Of a stretch of 45,156 nucleotides of DNA, positions 27,967-38,488 are shown in pieces. Position numbers and translations under genes: made by a program. Positions within the stretch are counted from its first letter, which is position 1. The number at the start of each line of letters is the position of its first letter. This DNA comes from Candidatus Parcubacteria bacterium (GTDB lineage: Bacteria; Patescibacteriota; Patescibacteriia; Buchananbacterales; SURF-54), in the NCBI GenBank assembly GCA_003599635.1, contig QZIX01000017.1, positions 1 through 45,156 of the forward strand. Reading direction: 5' to 3'. The notes below the pieces were generated by a model. It ran no database searches. It worked only from the letters and a program-made list of their open reading frames with translations, and was not told where the DNA came from.

Positions 27967-28051
27967 GCCCGGGTGGTGAAACTGGTAGACACGCAAGACT
28001 TAAAATCTTGTGGCTGAATAAGCCGTGCGGGTTCGAGTCCCGCCCCGGGCA
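27967..28051 (+). tRNA. tRNA-Leu (anticodon TAA)
   Basis: GCCCGGG/CCCGGGC acceptor, CAAGA-CTTAAAA-TCTTG anticodon arm, long variable arm. Confidence 0.95.
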
Positions 28052-28308
28052 TTTTTAAAATAATTAGGGTTCGGGTTATAACACTCACTGAACGACTGCC
28101 AAGTTCTGGGGATGGGTTCTTTCCTGGGCATTAAATAATTTTTAATAAGTCTTTGAAACAAAAATCCACTACAAACAAAATGTACATCAAAAATTTCATA
28201 ATTATCGTGCTCATTTAAAAAATTTATTTACATGCAATAACATTACTTTTTTATTAATAGAGTGCTAAAATAAAATTTAAGAACTGACGCCGGGAAAGGA
28301 GAAATGCT

Positions 28309-28764
28309 ATGTATGCTACTGATATTAGTAACTGGACAGGAATAGATGAAATTGCTTGTGCTCTTTACTGGAAAATTCACGATGAAACTGCAGGTTTTAC
28401 CTGGGAAATTAATATTCATGAAACAAAAGAGGGCTTCGGCAGTTTCAGGGTAATTAAAGCCAGATCCGCTAGATTAGGTCTATATATTGTTTTTTACCTG
28501 ATTGAGGATCCTTGGGCTGATCTAAAAATGTACTTTGAAGTAGGAAATAAATCCTATAGCTGCACACGTCAGCCATTTGAAAAATCGGAATGGCTGCGGC
28601 AAATCGCTCAATTTTTTTCTGATTCTTACAAAAAAAAATTAGAAGAGTTAAACGAACAGAAACTAAAAAACGGACGAGAGCAAAAAGAAAAAGAGATACA
28701 ACTTGAAAAAGATCTGAAAGAAGAGCTGTTGGCACAACTAAAAGAAGAACCAAACCACCTCTGA
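28309..28764 (+). CDS. Hypothetical protein with C-terminal coiled coil
   Basis: GGAAAGGAGAAATGCT SD; 151 aa ending in a charged heptad-like segment. Confidence 0.7.
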   Translation: MYATDISNWTGIDEIACALYWKIHDETAGFTWEINIHETKEGFGSFRVIKARSARLGLYIVFYLIEDPWADLKMYFEVGNKSYSCTRQPFEKSEWLRQIAQFFSDSYKKKLEELNEQKLKNGREQKEKEIQLEKDLKEELLAQLKEEPNHL

Positions 28765-28887
28765 AAGACAGCGCGCTTTCAGAGATTTTTTTTCTGATAT
28801 AACAAGTAGCCCAAACAGACCCAAATTTGTTTCTAAAAAATAGTTACTTGTTTTTTTGTTTGCGAAAAGGTAAAATACAGACAAAAT

Positions 28888-29913
28888 ATGGCCGAAAAAA
28901 CCGAAAGAATAGTTAATCCGCAATCACAGGATACAGACAAGCTTTTTGATTTTGCTTTGCGTCCCAAAAAACTTTCCGAATTCATCGGCCAGGATAAATT
29001 AAAGGAAAACCTGGAAATTTTTATTACCGCGGCTAAAAAAAGAAAAGAACCCATCGAGCATGTCCTGCTTTACGGACCGCCGGGTCTAGGCAAAACCACT
29101 TTGGCCCATATAATCGCTAATGAGATGAATGTCAACATCCGCGTAACTTCAGGTCCGGCAATTGAACATTCAGGCGACCTGGCTGCCATCCTGACAAACT
29201 TAACCGATGGCGATATACTTTTTATAGACGAAATTCACCGGTTAAATAAAGTAATCGAAGAAATACTCTACCCGGCAATGGAAGAGTACGCGCTTGACAT
29301 AATCATCGGCAAGGGACCCAGCGCCAGAACCCTGCGTCTTGACCTTCCCCGCTTTACTTTGATTGGCGCCACAACTAAAATCAGTTTAATCTCTTCGCCG
29401 TTGCGCGACCGGTTCGGCTGTATTCATCACCTGAATTTTTACCAGGATGAAGAAATTGAAAAAATAATTCTGCGCTCCTCAAATCTTTTGAAATTACGCA
29501 CAGACAAAAATACGGCGGCAGAAATCGCCAAAAGATCAAGAAAAACCCCCCGGGTCGCCAACCGTCTTTTGAAAAGAGTGCGGGATTATGCGCAAGTCAA
29601 AGGTTCAGGCAGTCTTGATGAATCCATAACCAAAAAAGCCCTGGAGATGCTGGAAATCGATGACTTCGGACTGGACAATATTGACCGGCTGATACTTAGC
29701 GCAATAATTGAAAAATTCAACGGGGGACCGGTCGGTTTAAATTCCATTTCAGCCGCCACCGGCGAAGATATGGCAACAATTGAAGATGTTTATGAACCGT
29801 TCTTAATGCAATCGGGATTTTTGCACCGTACTCCCCAGGGCAGAATGGCGGCCGATTCCGCCTACAGCCACCTGAGGCTTAAACCAAAAAATAAAAACTT
29901 TAAGTTAATATAA
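28888..29913 (+). CDS. ruvB: Holliday junction branch migration helicase RuvB
   Basis: [23 protein letters not shown]...[23 protein letters not shown]...[10 protein letters not shown]...[11 protein letters not shown]. Confidence 0.98.
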   Translation: MAEKTERIVNPQSQDTDKLFDFALRPKKLSEFIGQDKLKENLEIFITAAKKRKEPIEHVLLYGPPGLGKTTLAHIIANEMNVNIRVTSGPAIEHSGDLAAILTNLTDGDILFIDEIHRLNKVIEEILYPAMEEYALDIIIGKGPSARTLRLDLPRFTLIGATTKISLISSPLRDRFGCIHHLNFYQDEEIEKIILRSSNLLKLRTDKNTAAEIAKRSRKTPRVANRLLKRVRDYAQVKGSGSLDESITKKALEMLEIDDFGLDNIDRLILSAIIEKFNGGPVGLNSISAATGEDMATIEDVYEPFLMQSGFLHRTPQGRMAADSAYSHLRLKPKNKNFKLI

Positions 29914-30146
29914 TGGTATCATTATCTATCCTTTACTACGCCTATCTTGTCCTGCTGTTTTTATTTTTCATTTTCAGTTTTTTCGTCCTTTACCATTTAA
30001 TCAGGTTCGGCGGCCTTTATATCGGCAGCCTGGTTATGGTGGCGGTTTATATTTTCATTTCCGTGATGATATTATCCATTTCGTTCAATTCCATATCAAA
30101 AGTTGATTGGCAGGAACCAATGGTGATTAATTATACTTTACCGTAA
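29913..30146 (+). CDS. Small two-TM membrane protein
   Basis: ORF 77 aa overlapping the ruvB stop. Confidence 0.6.
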   Translation: MVSLSILYYAYLVLLFLFFIFSFFVLYHLIRFGGLYIGSLVMVAVYIFISVMILSISFNSISKVDWQEPMVINYTLP

Positions 30147-30149
30147 ATT

Positions 30150-30704
30150 ATGTTTAATCTTCTGGTTCCAAATAAAGAACATGACGAAAAAATTATAATG
30201 CTGCTGCGCCGCCACTGGTTTATAATCTGGCTGAAAATATTTTTTTTCGGATTGGCGGGCATACTGCCGGTGATTTTTTACTTTATGGAGCTGCCTTTCT
30301 TCAACAACATTAACCAAAATAACATCGGCCATGCCCTGTTGATTTTGTCGACTAGCGTTTACTATTTATATATCTGGCTGTTTTTATTCGTCGCTTTCGT
30401 CGACTATTATCTTGATGTCTGGATTGTGACCAATAAAAGAATTTTAAATGTCGAACAGCACGGATTATTTCACCGGACCGTTTCGGAACAGCGGCTTTAC
30501 CGCATCCAGGATGTAACTTCGGAATTGAAGGGAATTTTTTCGACTATGTTTAATTACGGCACCGTTCACATCCAGACAGCGGGTGAAAAAGCAAGGTTTG
30601 TATTCAAGGAAGTTCCTGATCCCCACAACATCGCGAAAAAAGTAATGATGATGGCCGAACAAAGCAAAAAATTCAAATGGGTAATGGAAAACGAAAAATT
30701 ATAA
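30150..30704 (+). CDS. bPH2/YdbS-like membrane protein
   Basis: DYYLDVWIVTNKRILNVEQHGLFHRTVSEQRLYRIQDVTSELKG. Confidence 0.82.
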   Translation: MFNLLVPNKEHDEKIIMLLRRHWFIIWLKIFFFGLAGILPVIFYFMELPFFNNINQNNIGHALLILSTSVYYLYIWLFLFVAFVDYYLDVWIVTNKRILNVEQHGLFHRTVSEQRLYRIQDVTSELKGIFSTMFNYGTVHIQTAGEKARFVFKEVPDPHNIAKKVMMMAEQSKKFKWVMENEKL

Positions 30705-30726
30705 ACAAATCATAAACAAAATATGG

Positions 30727-30756
30727 CCTCGAAAGACGCCATATTTTTTGTTTTTG
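30727..30756 (+). terminator. Intrinsic terminator
   Basis: ATATGGCctcgaaagacGCCATATTTTTTG. Confidence 0.7.
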
Positions 30757-30879
30757 TTTTGACTTTCGGCTCAAGCTCTCTTGAAATAATCTTAAACTGA
30801 CAATCAAAACCGGTAATTTAAAAGAACCAGCAATAAGCAGCAAAAAATCACCTTTTAGAAAACAATTTCCTGCCGCCTA

Positions 30880-31167
30880 TCAATATATAAAATATTTATT
30901 TCCCATTTCCGCTTCAATATACTGCCCGGGCTGCCAGCCGACTTTCTTTTCCAGCGCCAGCTGCGCTTCTGATTTGGCAATACGGTTTTCAATTGCCGTC
31001 GACAACATCCTTAAGCCGAAAGCGAACAAAAGAACAATTAAAAAAGCGCTGGCTATACTCAATAAAATCCCTTTTTCGGAAAAATTATAAGCCAACGACG
31101 CGGCCGCTGATTTATCGGATTTCGCGGCAGAATAAAATAACGTCAGATTTGCTGTTGTTTTTTGCAT
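30880..31167 (-). CDS. Single-TM hypothetical protein
   Basis: ORF 95 aa with central hydrophobic segment. Confidence 0.6.
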   Translation of the reverse strand: MQKTTANLTLFYSAAKSDKSAAASLAYNFSEKGILLSIASAFLIVLLFAFGLRMLSTAIENRIAKSEAQLALEKKVGWQPGQYIEAEMGNKYFIY

Positions 31168-31339
31168 ATTTTTATTTTTGTTTTTGTTTTTCCCCGCTTA
31201 TTATCTTGGGAGAATATTTTTGGTATTAAAAAAGTCACCCATTTGAGTGCTTATGTATACATATTAGCACGTCTGAAAAATAAAGTCAAGCGTAAAGACG
31301 GGCTGTTGCCAATGACGGCTAAAATGCTATCATTTACCT

Positions 31340-32770
31340 ATGATAAATCAAATAAATATCGGACAAAATACCATAATGCAGATGTTAGGGCGCACAGGGG
31401 CAATTGCTGTTGCTTTAATCACCATGGGAGTCATCACTCGCTACCTGGGAAGAGACGGATATGGCGATTACACCACCATAATCGCTTTTTTACAGATTAT
31501 CTGGATATTTACTGATTTCGGATTGCAGATGATTTCCATTCAGTCAATATCTGAAAAGGGCGCTGATGAAAGCGAAGTTTTAAGCAATCTGCTTTCATTA
31601 AGAATATTTTTATCAATAGTTTCCCTCGGTTTAACTTTCCTGGTCACTTTTTTAACTCCCTATCCCCGGATAATAAAAGTCGGCATTATTTTTGCCTCCC
31701 TTTCCTTTTTTTTAAACTCCATATCCGTAATTTTATACAGCGTTTATCAAAAATATCTCTTAATGGGCAAACTGGCCTTGGCCGACACCTTAAGCAAAAT
31801 TATAATTCTGGCCTTTACCGCAATTTTCGCCTGGCTCAACCATGGGCTGTTATGGATAGTTCTGGCCATGAATTTAGGCACGGTCTTTTTATTCATTTTT
31901 ATTTTTTATTATGCCAATAGAAAAATAAAAATAAAATACAGGGTCAATTACCGAATCTGGAAAAAGATAATCGGAAAAACACTGCCGTTGGCGATTACCA
32001 TTTCCTTAAATCTGCTTTACTTCAAAGGCGACATAGTAATACTTTCGTTTTACCGCAGCGCTTCGGAAGTCGGTCTTTACGGAGCGCCTTACAGAGTTCT
32101 GGAAGTTTTGATTAACTTTATCTATTTGTTTCTGGGTTTACTGATGCCTCAAATCACATTTTATTACAGTTCCAAAAATTTTGACGCATTAAAAAAAGTG
32201 ATGCAGTTCGGTTATGATATACTCGTAGTTTTTTCTTTTCCAATAATTTTAGGCACACTTTTGATCGGGCCGCAACTGATGAAATTTATCGCCGGCAATG
32301 AATTCGCGGTTTCGGGCGATGTTTTAAAAATTTTGATCTTTGCGACCGTGGCGATATTTTTTGCTTCTCTTTTCGGTTATCTGATAGTATCGGCTAACAA
32401 ACAAAAAGAAACGATTAAATTTTATTTTGTCAACGCCGTTATTTCCCTGACGGCATATTTTATTTTTATTCCCAAATACGGTTTTTGGGCGGCGGCCGTT
32501 ATAACCCTGATTTCTGAAACATTTATTTTGGCTACATCATTTTATATCGCAAAAAGAATATTCGTCTTTAAAGCGGATCTGACTTTGGCCAGAAAAGCGG
32601 CTTTGGCTTCTTTGATTATGTCCTTAGCGCTTTATTTTATAAGAACCGCGCCCGTCTTGCTTAGTTTAGCCCTGGCTGTTGCCGTTTATTTTTCTGCCCT
32701 GTATATTTTGGGCGGCTTTTCCAAGGAAACGATATTTAAAATTTTTAATTTAAAAAAAGAAAGGACCTAA
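31340..32770 (+). CDS. Oligosaccharide flippase (Wzx/MATE-like)
   Basis: 476 aa multi-TM; GAIAVALITMGVITRYLGRDGYGDYTTIIAFLQIIWIFTDFGLQMISIQ. Confidence 0.88.
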   Translation: MINQINIGQNTIMQMLGRTGAIAVALITMGVITRYLGRDGYGDYTTIIAFLQIIWIFTDFGLQMISIQSISEKGADESEVLSNLLSLRIFLSIVSLGLTFLVTFLTPYPRIIKVGIIFASLSFFLNSISVILYSVYQKYLLMGKLALADTLSKIIILAFTAIFAWLNHGLLWIVLAMNLGTVFLFIFIFYYANRKIKIKYRVNYRIWKKIIGKTLPLAITISLNLLYFKGDIVILSFYRSASEVGLYGAPYRVLEVLINFIYLFLGLLMPQITFYYSSKNFDALKKVMQFGYDILVVFSFPIILGTLLIGPQLMKFIAGNEFAVSGDVLKILIFATVAIFFASLFGYLIVSANKQKETIKFYFVNAVISLTAYFIFIPKYGFWAAAVITLISETFILATSFYIAKRIFVFKADLTLARKAALASLIMSLALYFIRTAPVLLSLALAVAVYFSALYILGGFSKETIFKIFNLKKERT

Positions 32771-34086
32771 TGTTTACTTTCGATTTTCCTTATCAAATAC
32801 AGCATCTGCTAACTTCTTTTTGGCTTGCCGTGCAAATTGCGCTTTTAATTTATCTCGGGCTGGTATTTTATTTTTCACTTAAAAATCCGGCTTACGCCGT
32901 TTTTTTGACCGTTATTGTTTTGCCGTCATATCTTTTCAGAACCAAATTTAATTTTATTCCTTTAACTTTCCTGGAAATTTGCCTTCTGATTCTGTTTTTT
33001 TCCCTGCTGATTAATCTTGGGGTTAAAAAAGAACGGCAAAAAAAATATTTTTACCCCTACAGGTGGCCGATATTGCTGATTTTGTTAACTTCTACCATGT
33101 CAGTATTCATTGCCGCTGACACTGACAAAGCCGCCGGCATCTGGAAAGCATATTTTATTGAACCGGTGATGTTTTATATTGTTTTGATTAATTTCATCCA
33201 GTCAAAAAAAGATTTCAGGCTTTTGGCGTGGGCTTTGGGAATTTCCGGCTTTTTGATCGCGGCAATTTCCATTTTTCAAAAATTCACCGGCTTCGGCATA
33301 GCCGAAGTTTCGTGGTACGCGCCGAATTTGCGCAAGGTAAATGCCGTCTACACTTCGCCTAACGCTGTCGCCTTATTTTTAGGACCGATCAGCGCGGTCT
33401 ATATGGGCTGGCTTTTGGCTGATGTAAAAAATAAAAATTTTTCCGGCAGATTTTTGCTAAAAATTATTTTGCTGCTTTCTTTCTTAACGACGATTTATTT
33501 CACCAAATCCGCGGGCGGGGCAATCGCGATTTTTACCTCAGCAATATTTATTCTTTTTTTCGGCTTAACAAAAAAATGGACAATATTAGCCGTGTTATTT
33601 TTAATATTGGCATCACTAATTTTTTCTCCGCTAAGGCATAATATCGGGCAGACCTTTGATTTGGCGGATCCTTCCTGGCAAAACCGCCTGATTTTATGGC
33701 AGGAAACGTGGAAGTATCTGACTTTTAGCGTTAAAAATTTTATTTTCGGCGCCGGGCTTTTTTCTTTTCCCCAAATCCAAAATCAATTCCGTGACCCGCT
33801 AAAAATGGAACCCCTGCTTTATCCGCACAATATATTTTTGAACTTTTGGATAGAAACCGGGCTTGCGGGGCTGGCGGCTTTTTTGTGGCTTATGTTTTCC
33901 TTCTTCCGTAACGGATTTAAAGCCGCGGCTTATGGCAACAAGGCTTTTGTTTATGGGATTATGTCCGCCATGGTTTATATAATTATTCACGGTTTATTTG
34001 ACGTGCCTTATTTTAAAAACGATCTATCGGTTTTATTCTGGATAATTGTTTCTCTGTCAACTATGACCTATACCTTTGACAAATAA
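32770..34086 (+). CDS. O-antigen ligase-like (WaaL/Wzy) membrane protein
   Basis: 438 aa multi-TM; RLILWQETWKYL...GAGLFSFPQIQNQF...PHNIFLNFWIETGLAGL. Confidence 0.85.
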   Translation: MFTFDFPYQIQHLLTSFWLAVQIALLIYLGLVFYFSLKNPAYAVFLTVIVLPSYLFRTKFNFIPLTFLEICLLILFFSLLINLGVKKERQKKYFYPYRWPILLILLTSTMSVFIAADTDKAAGIWKAYFIEPVMFYIVLINFIQSKKDFRLLAWALGISGFLIAAISIFQKFTGFGIAEVSWYAPNLRKVNAVYTSPNAVALFLGPISAVYMGWLLADVKNKNFSGRFLLKIILLLSFLTTIYFTKSAGGAIAIFTSAIFILFFGLTKKWTILAVLFLILASLIFSPLRHNIGQTFDLADPSWQNRLILWQETWKYLTFSVKNFIFGAGLFSFPQIQNQFRDPLKMEPLLYPHNIFLNFWIETGLAGLAAFLWLMFSFFRNGFKAAAYGNKAFVYGIMSAMVYIIIHGLFDVPYFKNDLSVLFWIIVSLSTMTYTFDK

Positions 34087-34134
34087 TCTTCTTTATTTTA
34101 AAATAATAAGCGTTTTTTAAATATGGGAGGGAAT

Positions 34135-34380
34135 ATGGAAAATGAAACTCTGAGCGTTTCCGAATTGGCAGAATGCTTTCAGATGACAAAAAAGTATATC
34201 GGCTACCTCATCCGTAACGACAAGCTGCCCTTTTATTTACACCGCAAAAAAAGAAGATTTCGTGTGTCAGAAATAATAGAATGGCTGGATGAGCGTCATT
34301 TCCATATTATCTGGAGAAAAGGACGAGATGGAAATGAAACTCCTAAAATCGAACATTATCCCGTACAACAGGCTATTTGA
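34135..34380 (+). CDS. Excisionase/HTH_17-type DNA-binding protein
   Basis: LSVSELAECFQMTKKYIGYLIRNDKLPFYLHRKKRRFRVSEIIEWLDER; GGGAGGGAAT SD. Confidence 0.75.
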   Translation: MENETLSVSELAECFQMTKKYIGYLIRNDKLPFYLHRKKRRFRVSEIIEWLDERHFHIIWRKGRDGNETPKIEHYPVQQAI

Positions 34381-34459
34381 TCTCAACTCAAAAGAGGACC
34401 TCCATGGCCCTCTTTTTTTGGAAAAGACAAAATCGTCTTAGCGTCGGACCAATTTAATC

Positions 34460-35146
34460 TTATTTTTTAATATATCGGTCAGTAATTTGCTCTATAAATA
34501 ATTTGGCGCGGTCTTTGCCGCCAAGACCGAATGCCAGGCCGCCGGCCAAAGCCAACATACCCACAAAACCGGTAAAAAAAGTCTGTATCAGTCCGGGCGC
34601 GATTCTTAAATGGATCAAAGCGGCCATAATTGCAAAAATTATTATTGACCATCTTGCCAACGCTCCCAAAATTGCCGCCGCCAAAATTCCGGCAGCCGTA
34701 GCCGCATTAAAAACTGCTGTCTGGACAAAGCCGGCCGCAATCAATCCTATGGAGAGTATGGCGACTGCGACAATTACGTTAGGGATATAATAGACAACAT
34801 CTTTAATAAAAGCAGAGATCGTGGGTAAATCCAGTATTTCAGCTGCAATAATTAGAAAAACGGCGACAAGCAGCCAGTACACCAAAAGACCGAAAAACCT
34901 GCTAACGCTCGTCTTGAAACCGATTTTTTCCAAACCATCTTTCACATGAACCTCATCCAATCGCCTGTCTAAATTAATTTTTTCCAGAATTTTCTCTATT
35001 AACCGGCCCAACCCTTTGGCTATATATAAACCGATTATAAAAACCACCAGCGCGGCTATGATTTCGGGAATAAATCCTATAAACTGATTCCACACGTCAA
35101 TAAATGAATTTTTGACCGCGACAGCCCACGATGTGACATTTTGCAT
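34460..35146 (-). CDS. Mechanosensitive-channel-related conserved TM-helix protein
   Basis: IIAALVVFIIGLYIAKGLGRLIEKILEKINLDRRLDEV...GGLAFGLGGKDRAK. Confidence 0.78.
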   Translation of the reverse strand: MQNVTSWAVAVKNSFIDVWNQFIGFIPEIIAALVVFIIGLYIAKGLGRLIEKILEKINLDRRLDEVHVKDGLEKIGFKTSVSRFFGLLVYWLLVAVFLIIAAEILDLPTISAFIKDVVYYIPNVIVAVAILSIGLIAAGFVQTAVFNAATAAGILAAAILGALARWSIIIFAIMAALIHLRIAPGLIQTFFTGFVGMLALAGGLAFGLGGKDRAKLFIEQITDRYIKK

Positions 35147-35234
35147 ATAAATAAAACTTAATTGTAAATTAAATTTTTGTTAAAAAACTTTACGAAAACT
35201 AAAATTTATGATAAAATATAGATATTAAGATATT

Positions 35235-37478
35235 ATGAAATTTACAGCAAAAACAAAAAACAAAAATTACAATAATTTTTTTGAAAACTTATTGCAAATT
35301 ACATCTGCCGGTGTAATTTGTTTTTTATTATTGAATCCGCTTATCGTTTCCGCCCGAAGCTACGAACCGGAAAATATCATTTCTGACGCTGAACTTTTCG
35401 ACAAAAATTCACTGACGCAAAAAGCCATTCAGGTATTTTTGGAACGGGAAAATTCGGTTCTGGCAAGATACAGCCAGATAGTCAACGGTTCGGCAAAAAA
35501 AGCATCGCAGATAATTTACGAAATCAGCCAGCAGCAAAACATCAACCCTAAATTTTTACTGACAACCCTGGAAAAAGAACAGGGACTTGTCAGCAAAAGC
35601 CAGGCCACGGAAAAAGCGCTTGACTGGGCTACCGGCTACAGTTGTTACGGAGGCAGCTGCAATTCAAAATACAAAGGTTTTTTCAATCAGGTTGAATCAG
35701 CGGCTATTGTTCAGAATATTTACAAAGCCAAAGCGTCAGGATACTCTTTTCAGGTAAATAAAACCACTAAAACTTACGACGGCTATTATTTAAAACCGAA
35801 AAATCAGGCCACGGCCAATTTGTTCATTTATACCCCCTATGTCGGCTATTCCCCCGAGCTTGGCGTTTTGGACCCTTTTGGCGGCAATCGGCTTTTTTGG
35901 CGGATCTGGAACAGATATTTTACCAAAAAATATTTTCCCGACGGTTTGGCAATTAAAAACAACGGCAATTATTATTTGATCGAAAAAAATAAAGCCAGAA
36001 AGTTTTCAAGCCGGGAAATATACCTGACCTATTTTGAAGAAGATGAAGCTTATTTTATATCCGATGACGCTTTTAAATATTATGACACCGGCTTGCCGAT
36101 TGATCTTGCCCGAAATATGTTGATTAAATCGCCGACCTCCGGACAGATATATTTAATTGCCGATGATTTTACCAAACGACCGGTTTTAAACAACAATGCT
36201 TTAGCTTTAATTTCCGATTTCCGGCTTGCGGCCGCGGAAAATGAAATAAAAACAGGCAGCGCCGAACAGCTGGGACACTTTATCGAAGGCGCGACCATTT
36301 CAGAAAACAGCAAATACCCTCAGGGAAAACTTTTTAAGGATGAAAGCGGCAACATTTTCTATGTTAAGGATGGCATAAAAAAATCAGTCGACCCGATGGT
36401 CTGGCAGATCAAATATAATTCGGCAGAGCCGGAACTGGTCACTGCAACCTATCTTGAAAATTTTTTATCCAGTACGCCGGACAAGTTACCTGACGGCAGT
36501 ATCGTCAAAAACGATGGCAAATATTATCTGATTGCGGGAAACGGACAGAGAATGAGATTCGATAATGTTGACTTCGTTTCCAAAATTTACGGACCCGACA
36601 AGCTGGCTGCCGCATCCTCTGTTTCCACGTCACTTCTGGAAGTCCACACTGCGGGTGAAGTAATCGATTTTATGGATGACACGGTTAAAGAATCAGCCGT
36701 CAAGACCGCGCCGTCAAGCAGCGGTCAGCAGTTTAGCGCACAATTCTATGCCATGGAACCGGACGGCTTGATTTTACTAAACGGCGAAAGCAAAACCGCA
36801 ACAATAAAATTTAAAAATAACGGCAGTTCCAGCTGGACTGCGGAAACTGTCTGGCTTAAAGCCCTGAATCAGGACGGCAGTGACTCATCTTTTGGTCCGG
36901 CTGAAAAATTTTACCTTTCAGAAGCACAAATTGCCGCCGACGGCATCGGCACTTTTAATGTCAGTCTTACCGCCCCCTATACTCCGGGTTTGAACGAAGT
37001 CATTTTCCAGCTCTATTATGACAATTCAGGAACTGAAACAAAATTTTCTTCAGGTTCTGTCGGAAAATTTATAATGGTTAAAGCCGGTGAAACAGGAGAA
37101 GTTGTCAGTCATAACCTTCCGGTTGCAGTAAAAAACAATTGGCAGCCGGTTACAATCGACATTAAAATAAAAAATACCAGCAAAGATACCGTCTGGACGG
37201 CCAAATACACTAAACTTAAAATTTATGACGAAAAAGGAAATTTGAGCCGCTTCTACGATCCGGGCGACTGGCTGTCAAAAGATATTGCCGCCATCCCGTT
37301 GCGTACAAAAACCGTAAAACCGGGAGAAACGGCTGAATTTCAGTTTACCTTAAAAGTTAAAGGGGTAAATCCGGATATGTACGGCCATAAATTAGTTTTA
37401 TATCTTGAAGATCTGGAAAAACAAGTCGCTTTGGACGGAACTTTCTCCTATATCCGGCTGATGAGAGTGGATAAATAA
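35235..37478 (+). CDS. Secreted protein: muramidase-like N-terminal region, internal repeats, C-terminal NBR1-Ig-like domains
   Basis: NPKFLLTTLEKEQGLVSK...WATGYSCYGGSC; repeated DG.IKNNGNYYLI / DGSIVKNDGKYYLI; IKFKNNGSSSWTAETVWLK. Confidence 0.75.
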   Translation: MKFTAKTKNKNYNNFFENLLQITSAGVICFLLLNPLIVSARSYEPENIISDAELFDKNSLTQKAIQVFLERENSVLARYSQIVNGSAKKASQIIYEISQQQNINPKFLLTTLEKEQGLVSKSQATEKALDWATGYSCYGGSCNSKYKGFFNQVESAAIVQNIYKAKASGYSFQVNKTTKTYDGYYLKPKNQATANLFIYTPYVGYSPELGVLDPFGGNRLFWRIWNRYFTKKYFPDGLAIKNNGNYYLIEKNKARKFSSREIYLTYFEEDEAYFISDDAFKYYDTGLPIDLARNMLIKSPTSGQIYLIADDFTKRPVLNNNALALISDFRLAAAENEIKTGSAEQLGHFIEGATISENSKYPQGKLFKDESGNIFYVKDGIKKSVDPMVWQIKYNSAEPELVTATYLENFLSSTPDKLPDGSIVKNDGKYYLIAGNGQRMRFDNVDFVSKIYGPDKLAAASSVSTSLLEVHTAGEVIDFMDDTVKESAVKTAPSSSGQQFSAQFYAMEPDGLILLNGESKTATIKFKNNGSSSWTAETVWLKALNQDGSDSSFGPAEKFYLSEAQIAADGIGTFNVSLTAPYTPGLNEVIFQLYYDNSGTETKFSSGSVGKFIMVKAGETGEVVSHNLPVAVKNNWQPVTIDIKIKNTSKDTVWTAKYTKLKIYDEKGNLSRFYDPGDWLSKDIAAIPLRTKTVKPGETAEFQFTLKVKGVNPDMYGHKLVLYLEDLEKQVALDGTFSYIRLMRVDK

Positions 37479-37488
37479 TTCGGTTAAA

Positions 37489-37517
37489 CATAAAAGAGCC
37501 CTCTTTAGGGCTTTTTT
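37489..37517 (+). terminator. Intrinsic terminator
   Basis: AAAAGAGCCCTCTTTAGGGCTTTTTTG. Confidence 0.8.
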
Positions 37518-37532
37518 GTAATGGCATAGCAG

Positions 37533-38480
37533 TTAAATTTCAATACCCAGGGCGTTTTGGCGCCTGTGCCTTTCCAATTCCCTCAAAAAACCGGATTCTG
37601 ATTCGCTTAACGGAATTACCCTGTTATTATCTATTATGTCCGGATCAACATAGCGGAATTTTTTTATTATAGTAACGCCGACTTTGGACAGAGTCTTGCT
37701 TTTTAATTTTTCAAAATCAGCCTGAAGGGGGCTTTGTTCGATTTTTTTTGACAGCAGCGAATCGTCCCCGTATAAATCCTTCAAAGTCAGGATTTTTGCT
37801 GCCAGGGCTTTTTTTATGATTTCTGCCAGCTGATAATAACGGCTGGATGCTCCTGCTCCTCCCCAGTGTTCGGTTTGCAGCCGCAAAAAGTTAACGGCAA
37901 ATTTGTTTGCCGTTTCTTTGGTTTTGAAAACTATTTTGTCATCTATAACAGTCAGGTCAGCAAGAATTTCCGGAACAATTCCGGGGTTTGCCCAGGATTT
38001 TAATTCTCTTAAAGCATAATCAATTCTGTCGGCGCACAGTTTTGGGATCGGCTGTTCAAGCAGCAAAAAATTTTTTTGGCCGGCTATTTTTTCAATGTCA
38101 AAACCGTATTTTGTTAGAATCATGGCTATACTGCTTTTTTTAAAAAATTCTTCGTGAGTATGATCCTGGTAATCCTCATTTTCTGTGCTGCCCATGACAA
38201 AGTCAATCACGTGTGAAAAGACAGTGTGGGCAATATCATGAATCAGACCGGCAATTTTTTCTTCAAGAGAAGCTTTCATTCTGTCCAATAAAATCATTAC
38301 TCCCAGCGAATGCTCAAAGCGGTAAAAAATGGGAAAAGGATAATTGTCAGGCAAGCCGCCGAACTGCGATACTCTCTTTAAGCGCTGCAATTCGGGAGAA
38401 TTGATGATTTTTAAAATCACCGGTTCGGTTATTTCGTATCGGCCGTAGATGTTGTCAACTATTCTTATTATATTATGCAT
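37533..38480 (-). CDS. HD-domain phosphohydrolase (COG1078/dGTPase-like)
   Basis: LKRVSQFGG...FYRFEHSLGVMILLDRM...IAGLIHDIAHTVFSHVIDFV...CADRIDYALRELK; ATG at 38480 chosen over TTG at 38492. Confidence 0.85.
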   Translation of the reverse strand: MHNIIRIVDNIYGRYEITEPVILKIINSPELQRLKRVSQFGGLPDNYPFPIFYRFEHSLGVMILLDRMKASLEEKIAGLIHDIAHTVFSHVIDFVMGSTENEDYQDHTHEEFFKKSSIAMILTKYGFDIEKIAGQKNFLLLEQPIPKLCADRIDYALRELKSWANPGIVPEILADLTVIDDKIVFKTKETANKFAVNFLRLQTEHWGGAGASSRYYQLAEIIKKALAAKILTLKDLYGDDSLLSKKIEQSPLQADFEKLKSKTLSKVGVTIIKKFRYVDPDIIDNNRVIPLSESESGFLRELERHRRQNALGIEI

Positions 38481-38488
38481 AAATTTTC

